64,000 nucleotides of DNA from Tardiphaga sp. (GCF_028290785.1 NZ_JAQGJD010000294.1:1-64000), one strand, 5' to 3'. Shown: positions 1 through 9,968, counted from the first letter of the stretch. A program made the numbers and translations. The notes: generated by a model from the sequence alone, not told the origin.

Positions 1-274
1 ATCGACGAAGATGCCTTTCGACCGCAGATGCGGCACGCCGCGTTCGCGTTCGTCGCGCAGGTGCCATTCGTCCCTGAAGTAGACGTCGAGCCCCTCCTGC
101 AGCGACGCCGAATGCGGCGTGCCAGGGGCCCCGGCCCCGGATCTGAAGCAACACCGCTCCCGTCGCTCCCGCATATTCCGCAACGGTGTCCATCGCCTTC
201 CCCAATTGCGAAGGATCGATGGCGGCATCGAGCAGTGACAGCGATGCCTGGTCGAAGGAAATCGGGCGAGTCAT
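1..274 (-). pseudogene. N-terminal part of a probable LuxR-type regulator, apparently frameshifted, cut by window edge
   Basis: Read on the minus strand from an ATG at 274, the first ~45 codons look like a real N-terminus (motif SLSLLDAAIDPSQLGKAMD, then GATGAVLLQIRG). The protein-like reading then continues in another frame (SLQEGLDVYFRDEWHLRDER) up to the window edge. The switch falls in the GC run ggggccggggcccc near 135-150, where removing one base would restore one frame. The style resembles the N-terminal domain of Bradyrhizobium LuxR-family regulators, but no HTH is visible because the gene leaves the window. It is either a real broken gene or a sequencing error in a homopolymer-like tract. 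The family is an inference. Confidence 0.4.
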
Positions 275-409
275 GATACAATCAAAACGAGCTACATCTG
301 CGTGTGTAACCTGGCTCGGATTGTACTTCGGTTGCAAGTGGTTGTTCGTAGTACGTTGGTCGCAGCACAGGTCGAGCGAAGCGGAACTTCTGCAGCGACA
401 ATGTCCGGT

Positions 410-470
410 CTCGGACGCGGTGTGGCATTCTTCATGCCGCTGCGCGGAGCCAGGACCGTACCGGGCCGGC
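410..470. repeat. Partial copy of dispersed palindromic repeat (family A)
   Basis: The segment tcggacgcgg ... tgcgcggagccagga shares its core with copies near 29759, 35183, 38691 and 51035 (ggacgcg...gcgcagagccggga...). It is intergenic, downstream of the ymdB-like gene. No coding content is supported. Confidence 0.5.
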
Positions 471-497
471 GGTTGCGACGGCCCCAGACAGTGGCGA

Positions 498-1322
498 TCA
501 ATTCACCCAGAACTCCGGGACCGTCTGCGACAGCCGTCCGCCCAGGCGCACCGGGGCGATGCGTAGCGCGAGGCCGGTCTTGTCGTCGGTTTCCACCGCA
601 ACGCCGCTCATGGTGGCGATGCCGGTGGCGGGCTCGAAGCGGCCGGAGGGAATGCCGGTGACGAAGCGGCGCAGCGGCTCGTCTTTGTGCATGCCGATCA
701 CGGAATCATAGTCGCCGGTCATGCCGGCGTCGGTCATGTAGGCAGTACCACCGGGGAGGATCTGGTGGTCGGCGGTGGGTACATGGGTATGGGTACCTAC
801 CACCAGGCTGACGCGGCCGTCGCAGAAGAAACCCATGCCCTGCTTTTCGCTCGACGCCTCGCCGTGGAAATCGACCACGATGGCATCGGCGGCCTCCACC
901 AGCGGACAGGCCTCGATCTGCTTGCCAACGGCGGAGAACGGATCGTTGAGCGGCTCCATGAAGACGCGGCCCATGGCGTTCATCACCAGCGCGCGCGCGC
1001 CGTTCTTGGCATCGACCAAAGCCGCGCCGCGGCCCGGCGTGTGGCGCGGAAAATTCAGCGGCCGGATCAGCCGCGGCGCGCGCTCGATGAACACCAGCGC
1101 CTCCTTCTGATTCCAGGCGTGGTTGCCGAGCGTCACCGCGTCGGCGCCGGCATCGATGAAATCGTTGTAGATCGCTTCGGTGATGCCGAAGCCGCCGGCG
1201 GCGTTCTCGCCGTTGATGACGACCAGATCGAGCTTCCAGTCGCGCACGCAGGCGGGTAGATGGTCGGCGATGGCATTGCGTCCGGTCTTGCCGACCACGT
1301 CGCCGATGAAAAGAATGCGCAA
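498..1322 (-). CDS. YmdB-family metallophosphoesterase (TIGR00282)
   Basis: This 274-aa protein matches the TIGR00282/YmdB family of dinuclear metal phosphoesterases. Characterised members hydrolyse 2',3'-cyclic nucleotides or cAMP. Metal-binding and family motifs run in order: GDVVGKTGR near residue 7, NGENAAGGFGIT near 38, GNHAWNQKE near 66, VDFHGEASSEK near 149 and GTHTHVPTAD near 176. Length is normal for the family and there is no signal peptide, so the protein should be cytoplasmic. The stop of the cyclo-ligase gene is one base upstream of this ATG, so the two are probably co-transcribed. The pair is common in Rhizobiales. The exact substrate here is unknown. Confidence 0.9.
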   Translation of the reverse strand: MRILFIGDVVGKTGRNAIADHLPACVRDWKLDLVVINGENAAGGFGITEAIYNDFIDAGADAVTLGNHAWNQKEALVFIERAPRLIRPLNFPRHTPGRGAALVDAKNGARALVMNAMGRVFMEPLNDPFSAVGKQIEACPLVEAADAIVVDFHGEASSEKQGMGFFCDGRVSLVVGTHTHVPTADHQILPGGTAYMTDAGMTGDYDSVIGMHKDEPLRRFVTGIPSGRFEPATGIATMSGVAVETDDKTGLALRIAPVRLGGRLSQTVPEFWVN

Positions 1323-1323
1323 A

Positions 1324-1905
1324 TCAGATGCTCCGGAAATCGATCGTTCGGGTTTCCGTTAGCACATAATCCAGCGCGACGTCGTGCGGCTGCACGGGAA
1401 TCGCCGCGATTTCCTGCACGTCGAAGGCGAGGCCCACGGCGACGAACGCCTTGCTGGCACGCAACTGTTCGAATGTGCGGTCGTAGTGCCCGGCGCCGTA
1501 ACCGATGCGATGGCCGGACCGGTCGAACGCGGCGAGCGGCACCAGCACGATATCCGGCAGCAATGGCGGCGCTTCCGGCGGCGGCTCGAGGATGCCGAGC
1601 GCGCCGGCAACCAGCGCATCGGTCGGCGACCACTGGCGAAACATCAGCGGCGCGTCGCGGGCAACGATGACGGGCAGCGCGAGGCGTGCGCCCCGCGCGG
1701 CCAACGCATGCATCAGTGGAATGGGGTCCAGCTCGCTGCGGATCGGCGAATAGCCGGCGACGATGGTGCCGGCGGTGATGGGGACAGGAAAGGCGCGGGT
1801 GGCGATGGATTGCGCGGCGGCGCCGCGCGTTTCGCCGGAGAGGCTAGCGCGGCGTGCGAGGGCGGCGGTTCGGAGCGATGCTTTATCGAGGAAAGTCTCA
1901 GTCAT
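1324..1905 (-). CDS. 5-formyltetrahydrofolate cyclo-ligase
   Basis: This 193-aa enzyme is predicted to convert 5-formyl-THF plus ATP to 5,10-methenyl-THF, returning the inhibitory storage folate to one-carbon metabolism. The N-terminus KASLRTAALARRASL is the usual basic start. GYSPIRSELDPIPLMHAL and the nucleotide/phosphate loop GYGAGHYDRTFEQL are the conserved family blocks, the latter corresponding to the G-x-G-x-G-Y-Y-D-R signature with two conservative changes. It lies downstream of the 6S RNA and zapA, the same arrangement as ssrS-ygfA in enterobacteria. It is followed at once by the ymdB-like gene. Confidence 0.93.
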   Translation of the reverse strand: MTETFLDKASLRTAALARRASLSGETRGAAAQSIATRAFPVPITAGTIVAGYSPIRSELDPIPLMHALAARGARLALPVIVARDAPLMFRQWSPTDALVAGALGILEPPPEAPPLLPDIVLVPLAAFDRSGHRIGYGAGHYDRTFEQLRASKAFVAVGLAFDVQEIAAIPVQPHDVALDYVLTETRTIDFRSI

Positions 1906-1914
1906 TCACCACCG

Positions 1915-2022
1915 TTGTGCCCGGGCTTGTCCGGGGCATCCACGTCTCTGCTTGCCGCAAGCTAAAGACATGGATGGCCGGAACGGCAAGCGCGAAGACG
2001 CGCTTTTGCCCGGCCATGACGG
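1915..2022. repeat. Dispersed palindromic repeat (family B)
   Basis: The sequence cccgggcttgtccggggcatccac ... atggatggccggaacg ... gcccggccatgac is an imperfect inverted repeat. The same building blocks recur at 30974-31050. It sits between the cyclo-ligase gene and the 6S RNA and is non-coding. Confidence 0.65.
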
Positions 2023-2061
2023 CGTGGTCACGCAGAATATAAAAGTGCGAAGCCACGATGG

Positions 2062-2222
2062 CCGTTGAAGCACTCGATCCCGGAGCACCTACGAAAGTAG
2101 GTGGGCACCATGTAGCCAAGTCCACGGACCTGGCCAGGGACAGTTCCCGTGAGGATCGATAAGGCCCCGGGGATATGTGGCTCCTGACGCGCGACGCAGC
2201 CTCGCAGGAGCAATGTAGGCGT
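2062..2222 (-). ncRNA. ssrS: 6S RNA
   Basis: The minus strand between zapA and the 5-FTHF cyclo-ligase gene carries a structured, GC-rich sequence. It contains CCCCGGGGCCTTATCGATCC, GGGAACTGTCCC and a hairpin CCTACTTTCGTAGG. The outer arms TCGATCC and GGATCGA are complementary and can close the central region. This position and these blocks match alphaproteobacterial 6S RNA, which binds the RNA polymerase housekeeping holoenzyme. The ends are approximate (+/-15 nt). I could not run a covariance model; the synteny is the strongest support. Confidence 0.75.
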
Positions 2223-2250
2223 TATGGATGGCGTGCGCCAGTGGCTAGGC

Positions 2251-2282
2251 TTCACCCTCTCCTTTTGAGGGGGAGGGTGAAG
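2251..2282. repeat. Short palindromic repeat (family E)
   Basis: The sequence caccctctccttttgagggggagggtg is a short inverted repeat with a 5-6 base loop. Related ccctcccctt/gagggggag and ctccccgcaagggggag blocks occur at 43136-43290. It lies just downstream of zapA on the minus strand and could act as a weak transcript end. No U-run is visible. Confidence 0.45.
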
Positions 2283-2305
2283 AAGGACCCCGCCTCGATA
2301 GATTC

Positions 2306-2689
2306 CTACCCGATCGATACCCCGCCGCCGATGGTGCGGTTGAGCACCTGGGTGGTCTTCTCGATACGGTCGGCGGCGGAGTTCAGTGCTGCGGCCACCG
2401 CGGTCTGAGTCGCCCGCGCGCGGTCGGCGGAGACGACGCGGACGTCGCGCAATGCTGCCAGCTCTTCCTGCAGCGCGCGGACCTGCTGGTTGGCGTCGAG
2501 CAACTCGTCGGCCACGGTCAGCGCCGCCATCACCGTGAGGCGGGCGTCGCCGATCTCGCCAAATTTGCCGCGCAGGTTCTCGACGCGGAACTCCAGGCTC
2601 TCGGCCAGCCGCAGCAGCCTCGTCTCCTGGCCCTCCTCGCAAGCCATGCGGTACTGCCGGCCATTAATGGTGACATTGACGTGACTCAT
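2306..2689 (-). CDS. zapA: Cell division protein ZapA
   Basis: This 127-aa protein is predicted to bind FtsZ and promote bundling of the Z ring. The N-terminus HVNVTINGRQYRMACEEGQE is the typical ZapA beta-hairpin opening. It is followed by a helical region with LRLAESLEFRVENLR and the MAALTVADELLDANQ block, then a long coiled coil. It overlaps the upstream DUF4164 gene by 4 bp (ATGA), so the two are translationally coupled. The 6S RNA follows downstream, as is common near zapA in proteobacteria. Confidence 0.9.
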   Translation of the reverse strand: MSHVNVTINGRQYRMACEEGQETRLLRLAESLEFRVENLRGKFGEIGDARLTVMAALTVADELLDANQQVRALQEELAALRDVRVVSADRARATQTAVAAALNSAADRIEKTTQVLNRTIGGGVSIG

Positions 2690-3027
2690 TCGGCTTCTTC
2701 CGCGGGCGCGTCGGCATCGAGCACCGCGCGAATGGTGCCGATCGCCGCATCCAGCTTGTCGGCGATCTCGCGGTTGGCGCGCTCCAAGCGGCGCGATTTC
2801 ACCAGCGTGCCATCGAGTTCATCGGCGAGCCGCGAACGGTCGGCGCCGAGCGCCTGGATCCGCGTCGCCAGTTCGTCCTCGTCGCGATCGGCCTCGCGGC
2901 GGCGCTCCACCGCGCTTTCAAGCGCATCCAGCGCGGCCATCAGCCGCCGCGTCGCCGCGTCGATTTCCGCCGCCCCGCTGGGAGCGGGGTCCGGGCTGGC
3001 AGCGCGATGGGCGGGACGTTCGATCAT
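2686..3027 (-). CDS. DUF4164 coiled-coil protein
   Basis: This 113-aa protein is taken from the ATG at 3027 (MIERPAHRAAS). The longer ORF adds 20 residues that look non-coding. Almost the whole chain from about residue 20 is charged, heptad-like helix (LMAALDALESAVERRREADRDEDELATR). Its length and position directly before zapA match the DUF4164 family of alphaproteobacteria. Function is unknown. The 4-bp overlap with zapA suggests a role linked to cell division, which is inference. Confidence 0.8.
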   Translation of the reverse strand: MIERPAHRAASPDPAPSGAAEIDAATRRLMAALDALESAVERRREADRDEDELATRIQALGADRSRLADELDGTLVKSRRLERANREIADKLDAAIGTIRAVLDADAPAEEAE

Positions 3028-3310
3028 ACGGGGTACGCGGACCTTGGGTGCACAGCCGCCAAAGTCGCAAAAGTGGCGGCTCGGCAAGCCTTTAGGCCCT
3101 TAAATTTACGTGGCAAGCGAGCCTGGCGCAACGGCGCACAGAAGCTATGCACTGCAAAGGCCACAAAATTGGGCGGTAAAGACCAACCGGCTTGGACTCC
3201 CGGCCAACCAAATGCTATCCAGCGCGTTCTCCATTGGCATGCCACGACTTGCTGCAGAGCCGCACCTTCCAGCGGAGGCGGAACGTCCCCAACATCTCAC
3301 TTCAGGCGGA

Positions 3311-5302
3311 ATGAACATGGCGCAGGTTGATCACTCGAAGATGGCCAATGCGATTCGCGCGCTTGCGATGGACGGCGTCGAGAAGGCCAAGTCCGGCCAT
3401 CCGGGCCTGCCAATGGGCGCCGCCGACGTGGCCACCGTGCTGTGGACCCAGTTCCTGAAGTTCGACGCCGCCGACCCGCGTTGGCCGGACCGCGACCGCT
3501 TCATTTTGTCGGCCGGCCACGGCTCCATGCTGCTCTACGCGCTGCTCTATCTGACCGGCAACGAAGACGTCACGCTCGATCAGTTGAAGAACTTCCGCCA
3601 GCTCAATTCCAAGACCCCGGGCCACCCCGAGAACTTCATCACCGCCGGCGTCGAGACCACCACCGGCCCGCTCGGCCAGGGCGTGGCCACCTCCGTCGGA
3701 ATGGCGCTCGCCGAACGGCTGCTGGCCGCCGAATACGGCGACATCGTCGATCACTACACCTATGTGCTGTGCTCCGACGGCGACCTGATGGAAGGCGTCA
3801 GCCATGAGGCCGCGGCGCTGGCCGGCCATCTCAAGCTGTCGAAGCTGATCTTCCTGTGGGACAACAACGGCATCTCCATCGACGGCCCGCTGACGCTGTC
3901 GGACAGCGTCGATCAGGTGGCGCGTTTCAAGGCCCATGGCTGGAACGCCGTGCATGTCGATGGCCACGACCAAAAGGCCATCGCTGCGGCGATCAAGGAA
4001 GCCCAGACCTCGGACCGCCCCTCGTTCATCGCGTGCAAGACCACCATCGGCTTCGGCGCACCGACCCGCGCCGGCACTTCCAAGGCCCATGGCGAGCCCC
4101 TTGGCGCCGAGGAACTCGCCGGCGCCAAGAAGGCGCTCGACTGGAACTACGGCCCGTTCGAAGTGCCGGACGATATCCTGCAGGCTTGGCGCAACGTCGG
4201 CAAGCAGGGCGCGTCGGCGCATGCCGACTGGACGAAGCGCTTCGAAGCACTGGCGGACGAGACACGCAGCGAGTTTACCCGCCGTGTCGATCACGTACGC
4301 CCGGCGGGGCTCGCCGCCTCGATCCGCAAGCTGAAGCAGAAGCTGATCGACGAGCCGCAGACCGTCGCCACGCGCAAGGCCAGCGAGATCGCGCTGGAAG
4401 TGCTGGTCGCGGAGATGCCGGAACTGCTGCTGGGATCGGCCGATCTGACGCCATCCAACAACACCCGCACCAAGAATGCCAAGGACGTGAAGCCCGGCGA
4501 CTTCAGCGGCCGCTACATCCACTACGGCATCCGCGAGATGGGCATGGCCGCGGCGATGAACGGCATTGCCACCCATGGCGGCTTTGCGCCGGCCGGCGGC
4601 ACCTTCATGTGTTTCACGGACTATGCCCGCCCCTCGATGCGGCTCGCGGCGCTGTCGCATGTGCCGGTGGTCTACATCATGACCCACGATTCCATCGGCC
4701 TCGGCGAGGACGGCCCGACCCATCAGCCGGTCGAGCACCTGGCGTCGCTGCGCTGCATGCCGAACATGCGCACCTTCCGCCCGGCCGACGCGATCGAGAC
4801 CGCGGAATGCTGGCAGCTCGCCTTGGAAAACACCAAGGGCCCGACGGTGCTGGCGCTGTCGCGACAGAACCTGACGCCCGCGCGCACCGTGCACCACGAC
4901 GACAACCTGTGCGCCACCGGCGGCTACGAGCTGATCGCGGCGAAGGGCGAGGCGCAGGTGTCGATCTTCGCGTCGGGCTCCGAAGTCGAGATCGCGGTCG
5001 CCGCGCAAAAGCAGCTCGCCGACAAGGGCATCGCGGCGCGCGTGGTCTCGGTGCCGTCGCTCGAACTGCTGCTGCAGCAGTCGCCGGAGAAGCAGGCAGC
5101 CATCATCGGCCAGGCGCCGGTCAAGATCGCCGTCGAGGCGGCGGTGCGGTTCGGCTGGGATGCGGTGATCGGGCACGATGGCGTGTTCATCGGCATGTCG
5201 ACGTTCGGCGCGAGCGCGCCGGCCAAAGACCTCTACAAGCATTTCGGCATTACGGCAGAGGCCGTCGTGGACGCCGCCACCAAGCGTCACAACGCGGCTT
5301 AA
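3311..5302 (+). CDS. tkt: Transketolase
   Basis: This 663-aa thiamine-diphosphate enzyme transfers two-carbon ketol units in the pentose phosphate and Calvin pathways. Motifs: [15 protein letters not shown] near residue 26, [15 protein letters not shown] near 63, the TPP motif [13 protein letters not shown]...WDNNG near 155-185, and [11 protein letters not shown] with [17 protein letters not shown] in the second half. The start at 3311 ([10 protein letters not shown]) is chosen because the 67 residues before it in the ORF have no family similarity. It opens the tkt-gap-pgk-fba block. Whether expression is linked to CO2 fixation cannot be told from the sequence. Confidence 0.95.
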   Translation: MNMAQVDHSKMANAIRALAMDGVEKAKSGHPGLPMGAADVATVLWTQFLKFDAADPRWPDRDRFILSAGHGSMLLYALLYLTGNEDVTLDQLKNFRQLNSKTPGHPENFITAGVETTTGPLGQGVATSVGMALAERLLAAEYGDIVDHYTYVLCSDGDLMEGVSHEAAALAGHLKLSKLIFLWDNNGISIDGPLTLSDSVDQVARFKAHGWNAVHVDGHDQKAIAAAIKEAQTSDRPSFIACKTTIGFGAPTRAGTSKAHGEPLGAEELAGAKKALDWNYGPFEVPDDILQAWRNVGKQGASAHADWTKRFEALADETRSEFTRRVDHVRPAGLAASIRKLKQKLIDEPQTVATRKASEIALEVLVAEMPELLLGSADLTPSNNTRTKNAKDVKPGDFSGRYIHYGIREMGMAAAMNGIATHGGFAPAGGTFMCFTDYARPSMRLAALSHVPVVYIMTHDSIGLGEDGPTHQPVEHLASLRCMPNMRTFRPADAIETAECWQLALENTKGPTVLALSRQNLTPARTVHHDDNLCATGGYELIAAKGEAQVSIFASGSEVEIAVAAQKQLADKGIAARVVSVPSLELLLQQSPEKQAAIIGQAPVKIAVEAAVRFGWDAVIGHDGVFIGMSTFGASAPAKDLYKHFGITAEAVVDAATKRHNAA

Positions 5303-5309
5303 CCCTATC

Positions 5310-5347
5310 GGAACACTGGCGAAATAGACGCATTGCGCCAGCGTTCC
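5310..5347 (+). terminator. Intercistronic hairpin between tkt and gap
   Basis: ggaacactggcg and cgccagcgttcc are complementary except for one A/C mismatch and enclose a 14-nt loop. The stem starts 7 bp after the tkt stop. No T-run follows, so it may be an RNA-stabilising or processing stem rather than a true terminator. Confidence 0.4.
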
Positions 5348-5426
5348 AATCAGGGCATGAAACGGCCGTTAAACGTCACTATATGCGGGTAATACCAATA
5401 TCTTGAGCATTACAGGGAGAAGTTGA

Positions 5427-6437
<1,011 letters not shown>

Positions 6438-6466
6438 GGATCGACTTCGCAAAACAGGAGGCCGGA

Positions 6467-6610
6467 ATGACACTGTCCCCATGGATTGGCGTTCCGGCCG
6501 GAATTCTTCTACTGGCGTTTATCGTGTTTGCATTCCGACAAGGCATGCAGGTTACGCGCGAGCAGGATGGATCGCCGTCGGAACAAAGTGACGGCGGCCC
6601 CCTCCTTTGA
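6467..6610 (+). CDS. 47-aa single-pass membrane peptide, unknown function
   Basis: This small ORF begins with ATG at 6467 behind a strong acaggaggcc ribosome site, 29 bp after gap, and ends 33 bp before pgk. The peptide has a clean hydrophobic segment (residues 6-24, IGVPAGILLLAFIVFAF), a basic turn (RQGMQVTR) and a short acidic/polar tail. The ORF track shows it only inside a longer ORF starting in gap. No family is recognised. Its place inside the glycolytic transcript and its strong ribosome site argue that it is real. Confidence 0.6.
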   Translation: MTLSPWIGVPAGILLLAFIVFAFRQGMQVTREQDGSPSEQSDGGPLL

Positions 6611-6643
6611 ATTACAACTGCAGCCCAAGAAGACTGGTCATAG

Positions 6644-7840
6644 ATGAGCTCCTTCCGCACCCTCCATGACGTCGATGTCTCCGGCAAGCGCGTGCTGGTG
6701 CGCGTCGATCTCAACGTCCCCATGGACAACGGCCGCGTCACCGACGCCACCCGGCTGGAGCGCATTGCGCCGACCGTCACCGAGATCTCCGGCAAGGGCG
6801 GCAAGGTCATCCTGCTGGCGCATTTCGGCCGACCGAAGGGTATCGATCCCAAGCAGTCGCTGAAGCCGGTGGCCGCGGCGCTCGCCGAGGTGATCGGCAA
6901 GCCCGTGGCATTTGCGGAAGACTGCATCGGCGACGTCGCGGCCAAGGCCGTTGCCGCGATGAAGGACGGCGACATCCTTTGCCTCGAAAACACCCGCTTC
7001 CATGCCGGCGAGGAAAAGAACGATCCGGCCTTCGTCGCTGAACTCGCTGAACTCGGCGACATCTGGGTCAACGACGCGTTCTCCGCCGCACACCGCGCCC
7101 ACGCCTCGACCGAGGGCCTCGGCCACAAGTTGCCGGCCTATGCCGGCCGCACCATGCAGGCCGAGCTCGACGCGCTCGGCAAGGCCTTGGACGCGCCGAC
7201 CCGGCCGGTGATCGCCATCGTCGGCGGCGCAAAGGTGTCGTCGAAGATCGACCTGCTGGAAAACCTCGTCACCAAGGTGGACGCGCTGGTGATCGGCGGC
7301 GGCATGGCCAACACATTTTTGCACGCGCAAGGCATCGGCGTCGGCAAGTCGCTTTGCGAGAAGGATCTCGCCGCGACCGCGCTGCGCATCATCGACAAGG
7401 CGGAAGCCGCCGGCTGCGCGATCATCCTGCCGGTGGACGCGGTCGTAGCGTTCAAGTTCGAAGCGAATTCGCCATCGCAAGCCTACGGGCTCGATGCGGT
7501 TCCGAAAGACGGCATGATCCTGGATGTCGGACCGCAGTCGATCGTGCGGATCAACGCCGCGATCGACGACGCCGCGACGCTGGTGTGGAACGGCCCGGTT
7601 GGCGCGTTCGAGATGACGCCGTTCGACACCGGCACCGTGGGCGCCGCCAAGCACGCCGCGGCGCGCACCAAGGCGAAGAAGCTGATCTCGGTCGCCGGCG
7701 GCGGCGACACGGTGGCTGCGCTGAACCATGCCGGGGTGGCGGATGAGTTCAGCTACATCTCGACGGCAGGCGGCGCTTTCCTGGAGTGGATGGAAGGCAA
7801 GCCGCTGCCGGGCGTGGACGTGTTGCGCGCAAAGGCCTGA
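6644..7840 (+). CDS. pgk: Phosphoglycerate kinase
   Basis: This 398-aa enzyme interconverts 1,3-bisphosphoglycerate/ADP and 3-phosphoglycerate/ATP. Substrate and nucleotide motifs are intact: [11 protein letters not shown] near residue 20, LAHFGRPKG near 63, [12 protein letters not shown] near 111, [16 protein letters not shown] near 196 and [13 protein letters not shown] near 352. Length is typical. It lies downstream of gap and the 47-aa peptide and upstream of a coiled-coil ORF and fba. The same-strand spacing is consistent with one transcript. Confidence 0.96.
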   Translation: MSSFRTLHDVDVSGKRVLVRVDLNVPMDNGRVTDATRLERIAPTVTEISGKGGKVILLAHFGRPKGIDPKQSLKPVAAALAEVIGKPVAFAEDCIGDVAAKAVAAMKDGDILCLENTRFHAGEEKNDPAFVAELAELGDIWVNDAFSAAHRAHASTEGLGHKLPAYAGRTMQAELDALGKALDAPTRPVIAIVGGAKVSSKIDLLENLVTKVDALVIGGGMANTFLHAQGIGVGKSLCEKDLAATALRIIDKAEAAGCAIILPVDAVVAFKFEANSPSQAYGLDAVPKDGMILDVGPQSIVRINAAIDDAATLVWNGPVGAFEMTPFDTGTVGAAKHAAARTKAKKLISVAGGGDTVAALNHAGVADEFSYISTAGGAFLEWMEGKPLPGVDVLRAKA

Positions 7841-7872
7841 TATTACCCTTGTTGGTTGCCGATGTTTATGCT

Positions 7873-8145
7873 ATGTTCACGGACATGGCAGAGCGTCCCA
7901 CAGATGTAACGCTGGATATCCTGATCAAGATTCAGGAGGGTATCGGCGCGCTTCGTTCCGAACTCGGCGAATTCAGACTGGCCGCCGATACAAGGTTTGA
8001 ACGCATCGAGACAGTCATGCACAAACAGCGCCGCGATAGCGCTGGCATGCTGGTCATGATGCGAGCAACGGTCACCGATTTCGACGAGCGGGTCAGCGAC
8101 GTCGAGGAGCGCGTCGCGGCGTTGGAAGCCGAGACAACCGCATAG
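7873..8145 (+). CDS. Small coiled-coil protein, unknown function
   Basis: This 90-aa protein is taken from ATG 7873 (MFTDMAERPTD); ATG 7885 is equally possible. The body is one long amphipathic helix (IKIQEGIGALRSELGEF, then VSDVEERVAALEAE) with no cysteines and no membrane segment. Small proteins of this style are frequent in Bradyrhizobium genomes and are annotated only as hypothetical. It lies 32 bp after pgk and 160 bp before fba. No function can be assigned. Confidence 0.65.
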   Translation: MFTDMAERPTDVTLDILIKIQEGIGALRSELGEFRLAADTRFERIETVMHKQRRDSAGMLVMMRATVTDFDERVSDVEERVAALEAETTA

Positions 8146-8305
8146 CGGACCTGGTTGCCCGGCTTCTTGGTCGGCCACCACTAATCCCCATACCACCCGC
8201 GACCTTCGGCGACTTGGATTCCTGCCAGCGTCGCGTTAATAGCGGGGCAGCATTTCCGTGCCGGTCACGCCGACCGCGCCGTCCCATCCCTCACAAGGAG
8301 TTCCC

Positions 8306-9373
8306 ATGGCCCGCATCACGTTGCGTCAATTGCTCGATCATGCCGCGGAACACGATTATGGCGTGCCGGCCTTCAACATCAACAATATGGAACAGGCGCT
8401 GGCGATCATGGAGGCGGCATCGAGCGTGGACGCGCCGGTGATCATCCAGGCCTCGCGCGGCGCCCGCTCCTACGCCAACGACATCATGCTCAAGCACATG
8501 ATGGACGCCGTCACCGAAATCTATCCGCAGATCCCGGTCTGCGTGCATCTCGACCACGGCAACGGTCCCGCGACCTGCATGACCGCGATCCAGGCCGGCT
8601 TCACTTCGGTGATGATGGACGGCTCGCTGAAGGCCGACGGCAAGACCGCTGCCGACTGGGACTACAATGTGTCCGTCACCAAGACCGTGACTGACATGGC
8701 GCATCTCGGTGGCATTTCGGTGGAAGGCGAGCTTGGCGTGCTCGGCTCGCTGGAGAGCGGCATGGGCGAAGCCGAAGACGGCCACGGCGCCGAAGGCCAG
8801 CTGTCGCACGACCAGTTGCTGACCAACCCCGACGAGGCCGTGAAGTTCGTCAAGGAGACCCAGGTCGATGCGCTGGCGATCGCCATGGGCACCTCGCACG
8901 GCGCCTACAAGTTCACCCGCAAGCCGGACGGGGATATTCTGGCCATGAACGTGATCGAGGAAATCCACCGCAAGCTGCCCAACACCCATCTGGTGATGCA
9001 CGGCTCCTCCTCGGTGCCGCAGGACCTGCAGGACATCATCAACGCCTATGGCGGCGAGATGAAGCCGACCTGGGGCGTGCCGGTGTCGGAGATCCAGCGC
9101 GGCATCAAGCACGGCGTGCGCAAGATCAATATCGACACCGACAACCGGATGGCGATGACCGGCCAGATCCGCAAGGTTCTCAAGGAAAACCCTAGCGAAT
9201 TCGACCCGCGCAAGTACCTGAAGCCGGCGATGGAAGCGATGGTCAAGCTGTGCAAGCAGCGCCTGCAGGAGTTCAATACCGCCGGCCAGGCAAGCAAGTT
9301 CAAGACGGTCTACACCACCGCGGACATGGCCAAGCGCTATGCCTCCGGCGAGCTGGCCGCGAAGATCGTCTGA
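8306..9373 (+). CDS. fba: Class II fructose-bisphosphate aldolase (Calvin-cycle subtype)
   Basis: This 355-aa zinc-dependent aldolase starts at 8306 behind tcacaaggagttccc. It cleaves or forms fructose-1,6-bisphosphate, and in the Calvin-type subfamily also sedoheptulose-1,7-bisphosphate. Motifs: [12 protein letters not shown] near residue 21, the zinc/catalytic block [11 protein letters not shown] near 81, [11 protein letters not shown] near 105, [12 protein letters not shown] near 230 and [12 protein letters not shown] near 273. The subtype call (TIGR01521-like) rests on length and motif style. A second, unrelated class I aldolase lies 0.6 kb downstream. Confidence 0.93.
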   Translation: MARITLRQLLDHAAEHDYGVPAFNINNMEQALAIMEAASSVDAPVIIQASRGARSYANDIMLKHMMDAVTEIYPQIPVCVHLDHGNGPATCMTAIQAGFTSVMMDGSLKADGKTAADWDYNVSVTKTVTDMAHLGGISVEGELGVLGSLESGMGEAEDGHGAEGQLSHDQLLTNPDEAVKFVKETQVDALAIAMGTSHGAYKFTRKPDGDILAMNVIEEIHRKLPNTHLVMHGSSSVPQDLQDIINAYGGEMKPTWGVPVSEIQRGIKHGVRKINIDTDNRMAMTGQIRKVLKENPSEFDPRKYLKPAMEAMVKLCKQRLQEFNTAGQASKFKTVYTTADMAKRYASGELAAKIV

Positions 9374-9414
9374 TCGGGCGCCTCCGTGCTTGAAGGCCAC
9401 GGCGGCCTGCCATA

Positions 9415-9428
9415 TGTTACATGTAACA
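9415..9428. promoter_or_regulatory. Perfect 14-bp palindrome upstream of mazEF, probable operator
   Basis: tgttacatgtaaca is an exact inverted repeat ending 13 bp before the mazE start codon and just before its ggagg ribosome site. MazE-type antitoxins autoregulate by binding palindromes at this position. The operator role is inferred from position and symmetry. Confidence 0.55.
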
Positions 9429-9441
9429 AATGGAGGCCGCC

Positions 9442-9648
9442 ATGTCCGATGGAGCCAAGCGGGTCCGCAAGCACCGCGACAAGATGAAGGCCGCCGGCCT
9501 GAAGCCGGTGACCATCTGGGTGCCTGATGTAAATGCGCCGGAATTCAAGGCGCAGGTGGCTCGCGAAATCGCGGCCATCAATGCTAGTGCGGACGAAAAA
9601 GTCATTCTTGATGAGCTTTCGGGTATTGAGATCGAAGGCTGGAAATGA
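9442..9648 (+). CDS. MazE-family antitoxin (DUF3018)
   Basis: This 68-aa protein starts at 9442 behind ggaggccgcc rather than at the ATG at 9430. The basic N-terminus RVRKHRDKMKAAGLKPVTIWVPD matches the DUF3018 antitoxin family, which pairs with MazF/PemK. The acidic C-terminus would wrap the toxin. The stop overlaps the toxin start by 4 bp (ATGA), the normal layout for such modules. It lies between the class II and class I aldolase genes. Confidence 0.85.
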   Translation: MSDGAKRVRKHRDKMKAAGLKPVTIWVPDVNAPEFKAQVAREIAAINASADEKVILDELSGIEIEGWK

Positions 9649-9968
9649 AACGCGGCGACCTCGTGACCGCTGTGATGCAGGGTGCGTATGGAAAACCGAG
9701 ACCGGCGGTCGTCATTCAAGCGACGTGGGCCGAAGGTCTGGACTCGGTTACATTCTTGCCGCTGACCAGCGAGATTTCCATTGCCCGCACATTTCGCATT
9801 TTGGTCGAACCGACTCCTGAAAACGGCCTGCAATCCAGATCGCAGGTGATGGCCGACAAGTGCGCGACGCTGCCGCTTGCAAAGATCGGTAAGGTCTTTG
9901 GACGTCTGGCTCCCGATGATCTAAATCGAGTTGATCGCGCCTTTGCTGTTTTCACTGGAATTGCCTGA
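9645..9968 (+). CDS. MazF/PemK-type endoribonuclease toxin
   Basis: This 107-aa toxin opens with MKRGDLVTAVMQGAYGKPRPAVVIQ, the PemK/MazF fold signature containing the conserved R-G-D/V and G-K-x-R-P-A-V-V-I-Q blocks. PLTSEIS and SQVMADKCATLP supply the remaining conserved positions. Members cleave mRNA at short specific sequences; the target here is unknown. It overlaps the antitoxin by 4 bp and ends 48 bp before the class I aldolase start, so it may share or interrupt that transcript. Confidence 0.88.
   Translation: MKRGDLVTAVMQGAYGKPRPAVVIQATWAEGLDSVTFLPLTSEISIARTFRILVEPTPENGLQSRSQVMADKCATLPLAKIGKVFGRLAPDDLNRVDRAFAVFTGIA

Noticed and set aside
3302-5290. 662-aa minus-strand ORF opposite transketolase
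   Set aside because: It is an antisense shadow created by high-GC codon bias: repetitive R/H/D/V composition, no family motifs, and tkt in the other strand is certain.
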